From NCBI GenBank assembly GCA_030152625.1, contig JASLJD010000001.1, positions 1 through 5,191 of the forward strand: 5,191 nt of DNA, written 5' to 3'. The notes beneath the pieces were generated by a model. It searched no databases. It had not been told where the DNA came from and saw only the letters and a list, made by a program, of their open reading frames with translations. Source of the DNA: Erysipelothrix sp. (GTDB lineage Bacteria; Bacillota_I; Bacilli_A; Erysipelotrichales; Erysipelotrichaceae). Shown in pieces: positions 1-4,651 of the stretch. Every line of letters starts with the position of its first letter. Position 1 is the stretch's first letter. The position numbers were made by a program, and so were the translations under genes.

Positions 1-42
1 GTTTTGAGGAATGTCCGGTTGGTATAAAACAATGTGAATCAT
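1..42 (-). CDS. trmL: tRNA (cytidine/uridine-34-2'-O)-methyltransferase TrmL, first 14 codons only
   Basis: This is a 5' fragment; the gene runs off the left edge. The minus strand reads ATG at 42-40 and then an open frame giving MIHIVLYQPDIPQN. This matches the characteristic N-terminus of TrmL/CspR SpoU-family (SPOUT) methyltransferases, which begin with a short beta strand followed by P-x-I-P-x-N-T-G-N. TrmL uses S-adenosylmethionine to methylate the 2'-O of the wobble nucleotide in certain leucine tRNAs. The start overlaps the rdgB stop as ATGA, and an AAGGAG ribosome binding site (plus-strand positions 51-56) lies 8 bases upstream inside rdgB, so the two genes are probably co-transcribed and translationally coupled. 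Only 14 residues are visible, so the call rests on the motif, start geometry and binding site together. Confidence 0.8.
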   Translation of the reverse strand, partial: MIHIVLYQPDIPQN

Positions 43-638
43 TTAAGATACTCCTTTTCAAAATAAGCTTCTAATTTTTTAAGCGCTTGGGCGCGATGTG
101 AGATGCGATCTTTTTCATCCCCCATTTGCGCAAAACTTTCACGATAGTTTTTGGGGATGAAGATTGGATCATAACCAAAGCCTTGATCACCTAAGATTTC
201 TTGAGCAATGCTTCCTTCAATGGAAGCCTGAAATCGTTGTTCTTGACCGTCTTTTTCAATCAAAACAAGCGCTGTATGAAAAGATGCGCTTCGATCTTGT
301 TCTTGTTCTTGTTGATACTTATCCAAAATGGCTTGATTCTTTTCAGCATAGGATGCATGCTCCATAAAGCGCGCTGAATGAATTGCAAGCAAGTCAGGAT
401 AGGCATTCAAAATCAATCCCGAATCATCAGCAATCACTGGATAAGCTGCATCGAGTGCCTCATAAACATAGCGAGCCTTGATAAGAGCATTCTCTTCAAA
501 GCTTTCACCATCTTCGATCACTTCGTCCATATCGATGCCAAGTTCTTTCGCCGAGACAAGCTCAATGGAATAATTTTTTAAAATTGTTTGAAATTCTTTT
601 AACTTCCCTTTATTTCCACTCGCAATGACATATTTCAT
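39..638 (-). CDS. rdgB: dITP/XTP pyrophosphatase (RdgB/HAM1 family)
   Basis: RdgB/HAM1 hydrolyses non-canonical purine triphosphates (dITP, ITP, XTP) to monophosphates plus pyrophosphate, keeping deaminated purines out of DNA and RNA; it is cytosolic and Mg-dependent. At 199 residues it has the normal family length. Visible family blocks are the N-terminal nucleotide-binding stretch ASGNKGKLKEF (6-16), FEENALIKA (47-55), the catalytic ADDSGL (70-75), HSAR (87-90), GFGYDPIF (153-160) and the C-terminal ISHRAQAL (179-186). The start ATG at 638 follows a strong AAGGAGGT site with about 6 bases of spacing. A Gln/Glu-rich stretch (109-114) comes from a three-copy hexanucleotide repeat in a loop that varies in this family. 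The gene ends in TGA overlapping the trmL start, and it is divergent from the kinase gene, sharing a 30-base promoter gap. Confidence 0.96.
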   Translation of the reverse strand: MKYVIASGNKGKLKEFQTILKNYSIELVSAKELGIDMDEVIEDGESFEENALIKARYVYEALDAAYPVIADDSGLILNAYPDLLAIHSARFMEHASYAEKNQAILDKYQQEQEQDRSASFHTALVLIEKDGQEQRFQASIEGSIAQEILGDQGFGYDPIFIPKNYRESFAQMGDEKDRISHRAQALKKLEAYFEKEYLK

Positions 639-662
639 ATCCCTACCTCCTTATGTTATAAT
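634..662 (+). promoter_or_regulatory. Extended -10 promoter for the kinase gene
   Basis: A perfect TATAAT (657-662) is preceded by TG one base away (654-655), an extended -10. The -35 at 634-639 is weak (TTCATA, 4 of 6) at 17-base spacing. Counting from the -10, +1 falls on the A of the ATG at 669, so the transcript is predicted to be leaderless. The -10 overlaps by five bases the -10 of the opposing rdgB promoter. Confidence 0.75.
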
Positions 663-686
663 ACATGCATGAAACATTTAGAACAA
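658..686 (-). promoter_or_regulatory. Promoter for rdgB-trmL, overlapping the divergent promoter
   Basis: On the minus strand TATTAT (663-658, 5 of 6 matches) lies 17 bases from TTGTTC (686-681, 3 of 6). The predicted +1 is A651, which gives a 5' leader of only 13 nt beginning almost at the GGAGG binding site of rdgB. The -35 is poor, so the call rests mainly on the -10, its position, and the need for a promoter in this 30-base divergent gap. Confidence 0.5.
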
Positions 687-1502
687 GAAAAAATACAAAA
701 AAAACTCGAAAAAAGCCTTGGTCAAACTGTTGAAGATTTTCACTACTTACCCCAAGGCTTAAGCAATCATAATTTTTATGCGAAAACTGCTGATAAAGAA
801 TATGTTTTGCGTTATCCTAAAAAAGCCAACGAATCGCTTTTTGACTATCACTTAGAGGCTCAAATCTTAGAAAAAGTCGAAGGAGTCAAAATCAATGTTC
901 CGACTCTTTTCTTTGATCCTGAAAAAGGTGTCAAGATCAGCCCCTACATTCCAAATGCAAAGCATTTCTCTTTAGAATATCTTGATCGGGCCTGCGATCT
1001 TATCATCAACTTGCATCAAGCAAAAATAAAGACAGGGGTGCATTATGATATTGTGGAAGAGTTTGAGAAATATCAAGACTTCCCTGGCGAACCTTTGTTT
1101 GATACCTCATATGCCCTTGATAATCTTTACTACGTACAATCTTTGGACGATGAAAAAATCTTATGCCATAATGATTTAGTCGAGGGGAATTTTCTTTTCA
1201 GCGATGAGGGGGATTATTTAATCGATTATGAATACGCAAAAGATAATCATCCCTACTTCGACATCATGTCCTTTATTACGGAAAATGATATCCAAGATAA
1301 AGAGGCACGAGAGCATATTTTTCAGCGTTATTTTGGGCGATCACCGAATAAGGATGAACGCCATAAACTTCTCGCCTTTGAACGAGCACTGCATGTTCTT
1401 TGGGCAGAATGGGCATCGTATATGTATTATCATCATGGCGATGAAATTTATTATGAAATTGCTCGCTTGAAAGCCAAGCGCTTAAAAGAAACTTATGCAT
1501 AA
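669..1502 (+). CDS. Choline/ethanolamine kinase-like phosphotransferase (APH fold, LicA-like)
   Basis: This is a 277-residue cytosolic small-molecule kinase of the protein-kinase-like/aminoglycoside-phosphotransferase fold. The Brenner-type catalytic loop is clear: CHNDLVEGN at 166-174, with catalytic D169 and N174, followed by the metal-binding IDYEYA at 185-190 (D186, E188), typical of choline-kinase relatives. The N-lobe shows a nucleotide-binding turn at about 28-35 (PQGLSNHN), an ATP-contacting basic strand VLRYP (46-50) and a conserved helix glutamate near E63. Choline, ethanolamine or another small alcohol is the likely substrate; in some Bacillota LicA supplies phosphocholine for cell-surface polymers, but no lic cluster is visible, so the substrate is open. 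The ATG at 669 has no Shine-Dalgarno sequence because the predicted +1 is its first base. A competing ATG at 665 is out of frame. The gene ends in a bidirectional terminator. Confidence 0.82.
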   Translation: MKHLEQEKIQKKLEKSLGQTVEDFHYLPQGLSNHNFYAKTADKEYVLRYPKKANESLFDYHLEAQILEKVEGVKINVPTLFFDPEKGVKISPYIPNAKHFSLEYLDRACDLIINLHQAKIKTGVHYDIVEEFEKYQDFPGEPLFDTSYALDNLYYVQSLDDEKILCHNDLVEGNFLFSDEGDYLIDYEYAKDNHPYFDIMSFITENDIQDKEAREHIFQRYFGRSPNKDERHKLLAFERALHVLWAEWASYMYYHHGDEIYYEIARLKAKRLKETYA

Positions 1503-1530
1503 AAAAGGAGTCCTTAGGACTCCTTTTTTT
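1501..1530. terminator. Bidirectional Rho-independent terminator between the kinase gene and marR
   Basis: A perfect inverted repeat pairs 1501-1513 with 1517-1529 around the three-base loop TTA. Its core is GGAGTCC/GGACTCC, flanked by A6 on one side and T7 on the other, so it gives a hairpin plus U-tract on both strands. It begins inside the kinase stop codon. The marR stop codon is exactly the loop (1514-1516), and the last codons of marR form one arm. Confidence 0.95.
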
Positions 1531-1960
1531 CAATTCCCTTAAAGAACTGATTTAAATTATGAATGGCTTGAATAAGCCGATCATCATGCTCCACCTCTTT
1601 TAAAATTTCATTCACAACTTCTTCATGGAAGCGATGATGAACTTTTAATACAGCATCTGCTGCTGGGAGTAATTGCAGACGATGAACGCGTCGATCGTCT
1701 GGGTCTTGAATTCTTCTCACATAGTCTTTGCTTTCGAGCCTTTTAACGGTGCTTGTTAAAGTGCCCCGTGTTACTTTAAGCCTACTTGCAACATCGGACA
1801 TATGTTTCGTTTCACTTTGATGAATGCTATCGAGCGTATGTATCTCGGTCATCGACAGTTCAATGCCATGAAGTCGGTGGTACTTTTCTTCAAGTTCTAA
1901 GATATTTTGAAAAAGTTCCACAATCAATTCATTGACGACATGCCGTGCATCTTGCGACAT
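1514..1960 (-). CDS. MarR-family transcriptional regulator, FabT-like
   Basis: This is a 148-residue dimeric winged-helix DNA-binding regulator. The N-terminal dimerisation helix covers about 1-32, followed by SMTEIHTLDSI (36-46), the helix-turn-helix MSDVASRLKVTRGTLTSTVKRL (about 54-75), a wing with the family PDDRR signature (87-91), and a C-terminal dimerisation helix (about 103-145). The TEIHTLDSI block, the TRGTLTS recognition helix and the overall size resemble FabT, the acyl-ACP-responsive repressor of fatty-acid synthesis, but no fab gene is visible, so FabT is only a suggestion. The gene starts one base after the rplT stop (TAAGATG) with only a weak binding site (AGAG inside rplT), which suggests translation by coupling to rplT and expression from the infC operon. 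It ends in the loop of the shared terminator. No operator for it could be identified here. Confidence 0.88.
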   Translation of the reverse strand: MSQDARHVVNELIVELFQNILELEEKYHRLHGIELSMTEIHTLDSIHQSETKHMSDVASRLKVTRGTLTSTVKRLESKDYVRRIQDPDDRRVHRLQLLPAADAVLKVHHRFHEEVVNEILKEVEHDDRLIQAIHNLNQFFKGIEKKES

Positions 1961-1961
1961 C

Positions 1962-2321
1962 TTAGTTCTCTAATGCTTTTTGTGCTTCTTCAACAATTCT
2001 GGAGAAGCCTTCAGGATCGTGAATGGCTACCTCTGAAAGCATTTTACGATTAATCTTGATATTCGCCTTACGGAGGCCATGCATTAATTCACTGTAAGTA
2101 GTGTTGTTTAAACGTGCCGCTGCGTTGATACGTGTAATCCACAATTTACGCATATCACGTTTGAGTTGTTTACGATCACGGTAAGCATAACGATGTGAGC
2201 GCATCACTTGTTCGTTTGCTGTACGGTATAAAGTGTTTTTGGAACCGTAATATCCCTTCGCTAATTTTAATGTTTTCTTACGACGTGCACGTGATGGCAC
2301 GGATGTTTTTGTTCTTGGCAT
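1962..2321 (-). CDS. rplT: 50S ribosomal protein L20
   Basis: L20 binds 23S rRNA early in large-subunit assembly and in Bacillota also represses its own operon by binding the infC leader. At 119 residues it has the normal length. The very basic N-terminal extension (1-25, rich in R and K, with RARRKKTLKLAKGYYG at 11-26) is followed by the globular domain with KRDMRKLWITRINAA (54-68), the family signature region, and NRKMLSEVAIHDPEGF (91-106). The start at 2321 has AAGGGTG-type pairing in the purine-rich stretch AGGAAGGGTGAA, which begins inside the rpmI stop codon 15 bases upstream. It is the third gene of infC-rpmI-rplT; a MarR gene follows after one base. Confidence 0.99.
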   Translation of the reverse strand: MPRTKTSVPSRARRKKTLKLAKGYYGSKNTLYRTANEQVMRSHRYAYRDRKQLKRDMRKLWITRINAAARLNNTTYSELMHGLRKANIKINRKMLSEVAIHDPEGFSRIVEEAQKALEN

Positions 2322-2336
2322 TTAACTTCACCCTTC

Positions 2337-2531
2337 CTAGTCTTGCAACAAATGCTTAATACGTTTATAGTCGCTCTTGGAAACAAGGGTCGACTTTCTT
2401 AAATTTCTTTTTTGTTTTTGTGATTTGTTTCTCATAAAGTGGGAAACATATGCATGTTGTCTTTTAAGCTTTCCACTGCCGGTACGTTTCATACGTTTCG
2501 CGACAGCTTTTTTAGTTTTCATTTTTGGCAT
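2337..2531 (-). CDS. rpmI: 50S ribosomal protein L35
   Basis: L35 is a small basic protein of the large ribosomal subunit. The 64 residues begin MPKMKTKKAVAKRMKRTGSG, the universal L35 N-terminus, and continue with HAYVSHFMRNKS (26-37) and a basic C-terminal part KRNLRKSTLVSKSDYKRIKHLL (41-62). The start at 2531 is set by a strong AAGGAGGG site 8 bases upstream. It sits 25 bases after infC and 15 bases before rplT, the standard order, so it is co-transcribed with both. Confidence 0.99.
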   Translation of the reverse strand: MPKMKTKKAVAKRMKRTGSGKLKRQHAYVSHFMRNKSQKQKRNLRKSTLVSKSDYKRIKHLLQD

Positions 2532-2556
2532 ACAAAAGCCCTCCTTAATCGTAGTT

Positions 2557-3093
2557 TTATTCTTTATTCGGAGATATCACAGCGGACATGAGGTTACCCT
2601 CTAATTTTGGTTTTTGTTCAACCGAACCCAAATCGGATAATTCTTCAATGAATTGATTCATCGTTGTTTTCCCAACTTCAAGACGGGTAATCAATCGACC
2701 TCTAAAACGCATATCCACTTTTACTTTAATCCCTTGTTCGAGCCAACGACGTGCATGACGTAGTTTCGTATTAAAGTCGTGTTCCTCAATAACTGGGGAC
2801 AAGCGAAGTGGTTTGACCTGGGTAACATGTTGGTGTTTTTTCGCTTCTTTTGCTTTCTTTTGTTGCTCATAGCGGTATCGACCATAGTCTAAAATCTTAC
2901 AGACAGGTGGATTCGCATTAGGAGCAACACAAAGTAAGTCGAGATCATAGTCATATGCTTTGTTTAATGCATCACGACCACCAACCACACCCAATTGTTC
3001 CCCTTTAGGACCAATCAGTAAAACCTCTTTAAAGCGGATTGCTTCATTAACGAGATCACCTTGATTATTTCTTCTGCGATTGCGATTACTGAT
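2557..3093 (-). CDS. infC: Translation initiation factor IF-3, starting at an AUC codon
   Basis: IF3 binds the 30S subunit, prevents early joining of 50S and discriminates against non-canonical start codons and non-initiator tRNA. The protein from the chosen start has 178 residues. The N-terminal domain (about 12-80) ends in the family signature KILDYGRYRYEQQKK (66-80), and a lysine-rich linker (80-92) leads to the C-terminal domain (about 93-175) with RLSPVIEEHDFNTK (97-110) and RFRGRLITRLEVG (129-141). The GTG at 3102-3100 is in frame but directly abuts the GGAGG site and cannot be used with it. The in-frame ATC at 3093-3091 sits 8 bases from GGAGG. AUU or AUC starts are known for infC genes and make IF3 repress its own translation. 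Confidence 0.95.
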   Translation of the reverse strand: MSNRNRRRNNQGDLVNEAIRFKEVLLIGPKGEQLGVVGGRDALNKAYDYDLDLLCVAPNANPPVCKILDYGRYRYEQQKKAKEAKKHQHVTQVKPLRLSPVIEEHDFNTKLRHARRWLEQGIKVKVDMRFRGRLITRLEVGKTTMNQFIEELSDLGSVEQKPKLEGNLMSAVISPNKE

Positions 3094-3098
3094 AGCAT

Positions 3099-3107
3099 TC
3101 ACCTCCC
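3099..3107 (-). promoter_or_regulatory. Ribosome binding site that decides the infC start
   Basis: GGGAGGTGA (3107-3099) can pair with the 16S rRNA tail over 8 bases. From GGAGG the spacing is 8 bases to the ATC at 3093, but it directly abuts the GTG at 3102. This rules out the GTG and points to the AUC start. Confidence 0.9.
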
Positions 3108-3119
3108 TTTTTTTACATT

Positions 3120-3150
3120 AAAAAAGTGTGCACTTGAAAGAAGAGCACAC
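3120..3150 (-). terminator. Attenuator terminator in the infC leader
   Basis: The minus strand has GUGUGC (3150-3145) pairing with GCACAC (3131-3126), plus an inner CUU/AAG stem after a U-U mismatch with a CUUUC loop. Six U residues (3125-3120) follow directly. It lies downstream of the operon promoter and 26 bases before the infC start, so it acts as a conditional terminator. It is also the first terminator after the MATE gene. Confidence 0.88.
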
Positions 3151-3247
3151 ATAAAAAGCTAAGATGATAGTTTATCGATCTTAAGCATTGACCCATGGCC
3201 AGTGGCCATCAGGTGAGAATGTGCTTCTACTTTCTTAATGCTCAATT

Positions 3248-3277
3248 ATTATACCACCCTTAACTTGTCTCTGTCAA
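3248..3277 (-). promoter_or_regulatory. Consensus sigma-A-type promoter for infC-rpmI-rplT-marR
   Basis: TTGACA (3277-3272) and TATAAT (3253-3248) both match the consensus 6 of 6, with an 18-base spacer. The predicted +1 is G3241. The -35 and most of the spacer lie within the last codons and stop of the MATE gene. Strong promoters are expected for ribosomal-protein operons. Confidence 0.93.
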
Positions 3278-4597
3278 GAAATTCTTTTGGTTCGTGCGAT
3301 GATAGAGACGAATCGATACAATCAGTGTTAAGACCTCGGCGATTGGATAAGCTAGGAAAATTGGATAAAAGCCAAGATTGGATAAAAGATGCGCTAAAGG
3401 AACCAGCAAACCCATTTGACGTAAGAAAGAAACCAATAAACTGTATTTACCTTCATTCATTGCTTGGAAGTAAATCGAATTAATAATCCCTAAGGATGCT
3501 GGAATAAAGTAAAGAGAAATCAAACGCAACATCTTTACCCCCATTTCAATCATCGCTGGATCATCGCTAAAGATCGATAAAAGTTGCGAAGGAAAGATTT
3601 GAAAAATGACAAAACCGATTGTTAAAATCGCAAGCGATAAACGGGTCGCAAGGCCATAGACCATATGAATTTGTTTTTCTTTTTGAGCACCATAATAATA
3701 GGAAACCATCGGTAAGAATCCCTGCCCCATCCCATAAACAGGCATCAAGACAAAAGATTCTAACTTGAAATAAAGTCCTAAAACAGAGACAGCGATCTCA
3801 TCAAATCGTCCCAACAAACGATTCAAGAAAATCGTCAACAAAGCACCAATTGATTGAAGAAGGATGCTGGGTAAACCCACTTCATAAATCGAACGAACAA
3901 TCTCCATTTCAAAGCTGAATTTTGAGAAGTCAAGATCATATCGAGACTTTTTAGAAAACATTGCCCGCAAAGAAATCAAAGCTCCAAACATCTGCGCCAC
4001 AACGGTAGCAATCGCTGCCCCCTTCACACCCCAGCCGAAAACAAAAATAAAGATAGGGTCCAAAATAATATTGGTGATTGCGCCGACAAGTTGTGCAAGC
4101 ATGGGACTGATCATGTCACCGCTTCCTTGTAATGTTTTCTCACCCACAATTTGAATCAATGAAAAAAGACTGAAGCGACTAATGATGCTGAGATAATCCG
4201 CCCCCAAAGAAATCACCGTCTCATTATCACTGAAGACTTTGAAAAAGTATGGGGTAAAGAAAGAAAAAGTAAGTAAAAACAACCAGGTTATCAAGGCAAG
4301 AATTAAACCGTGCATCGCAGCTTGGTCTGCGCGTTCTTTCTTACGAGCTCCAAAGTGGCGTGAAGCAAAAGCCCCCACACCGACACCGGTCCCGACACCC
4401 AAAGCAATAATAATAATTTGAATCGGGAAAGAAATCGAGACCGCTCTAAGGGCCTTCTCACCAATAGCCGAAACAAAGTATGAATCCACAATATTATAAA
4501 GCGATTGAATCAGCATTGAAAACATTGCGGGTAATGAAAGTTTCACAAGACTGGAAAACATCTCTTCGCGTGTTTCAACATGATCTAAATGTTCCAT
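3260..4597 (-). CDS. MATE-family multidrug/cation efflux protein
   Basis: This is an integral membrane antiporter of 445 residues, the usual size for the 12-helix MATE family, which exports organic cations or other small compounds using a Na+ or H+ gradient. Visible family regions are LPAMFSMLIQSLYNIVDSYF (22-41) in helix 1, GVGTGVGVGAFASRHFGA (67-84), QGSGDM (157-162) and NIILDPIFIF (176-185). The second half repeats the first, with GQGFLPMVSYYYGAQ (291-305) matching the 71-85 region, as expected of the internal two-fold repeat. It looks MepA/NorM/DinF-like, but the substrate cannot be read from sequence. The ATG at 4597 is preferred because TAGGAG lies 8 bases upstream; an in-frame ATG at 4636 would add 13 residues, lies in the aspS terminator and has no binding site. 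No convincing promoter of its own is visible. Confidence 0.95.
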   Translation of the reverse strand: MEHLDHVETREEMFSSLVKLSLPAMFSMLIQSLYNIVDSYFVSAIGEKALRAVSISFPIQIIIIALGVGTGVGVGAFASRHFGARKKERADQAAMHGLILALITWLFLLTFSFFTPYFFKVFSDNETVISLGADYLSIISRFSLFSLIQIVGEKTLQGSGDMISPMLAQLVGAITNIILDPIFIFVFGWGVKGAAIATVVAQMFGALISLRAMFSKKSRYDLDFSKFSFEMEIVRSIYEVGLPSILLQSIGALLTIFLNRLLGRFDEIAVSVLGLYFKLESFVLMPVYGMGQGFLPMVSYYYGAQKEKQIHMVYGLATRLSLAILTIGFVIFQIFPSQLLSIFSDDPAMIEMGVKMLRLISLYFIPASLGIINSIYFQAMNEGKYSLLVSFLRQMGLLVPLAHLLSNLGFYPIFLAYPIAEVLTLIVSIRLYHRTNQKNFLTETS

Positions 4598-4621
4598 TAT
4601 TTCACTCCTAACAATCAAACG

Positions 4622-4649
4622 AAAATAAAGCACCACTTGGTGGTGCTTT
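4622..4649 (-). terminator. Terminator after aspS
   Basis: A perfect 10-bp stem AAAGCACCAC/GTGGTGCTTT (4649-4640 with 4636-4627) closes a three-base CAA loop. On the minus strand it is followed by ATTTT (4626-4622). It starts two bases after the aspS stop and ends 24 bases before the MATE start codon, leaving room for little more than the MATE binding site. Confidence 0.85.
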
Positions 4650-4651
4650 GC

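Larger units (their letters stand above)
3094..3241 (-). promoter_or_regulatory. infC operon leader RNA (probable L20-responsive attenuator)
   Basis: This 148-nt untranslated leader runs from the predicted +1 at G3241 to the AUC start. In order it has an arm AGCACAU (3225-3219), a hairpin AUGGCC-ACU-GGCCAU (3209-3195) that can extend by ACC/GGU across an asymmetric internal loop, a second hairpin of about 10 bp with one bulged C (3183-3160), and a terminator (3150-3120). The first arm is complementary to GUGUGCU of the terminator's 5' arm (3150-3144), 7 bp with one wobble, so it can act as antiterminator. In Bacillus subtilis, L20 binding to the infC leader promotes premature termination. The position and architecture fit that model, but the L20 contact sites are inferred. 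Confidence 0.8.

Noticed and set aside
665..667. Alternative ATG for the kinase gene
   Set aside because: It is four bases upstream and out of frame, and its reading frame stops after a short peptide with no family resemblance.
3100..3102. GTG as the infC start codon
   Set aside because: The only good ribosome binding site directly abuts this codon, leaving no spacing. The ATC three codons downstream has the right 8-base spacing.
3153..3184. Second leader hairpin followed by GCUUUUU as an additional terminator
   Set aside because: The stem is AU-rich with a bulge, and the U run is short and not directly adjacent. It fits better as a structural part of the L20-responsive leader.
3195..3209. 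Palindrome ATGGCC-AGT-GGCCAT as a protein operator
   Set aside because: It lies inside the transcribed leader, between the antiterminator arm and the terminator, so an RNA hairpin is the simpler explanation.
3238..3483. Plus-strand 81-codon frame, and other short frames opposite rdgB, the kinase gene, rpmI and MATE
   Set aside because: They are antisense to or out of frame with clearly identified genes, match no family I recognise and have no convincing binding sites.
4598..4636. Thirteen extra N-terminal residues for the MATE protein from an ATG at 4636
   Set aside because: This stretch lies in the aspS terminator and has no binding site, while the ATG at 4597 has TAGGAG upstream and begins the normal MATE N-terminus.
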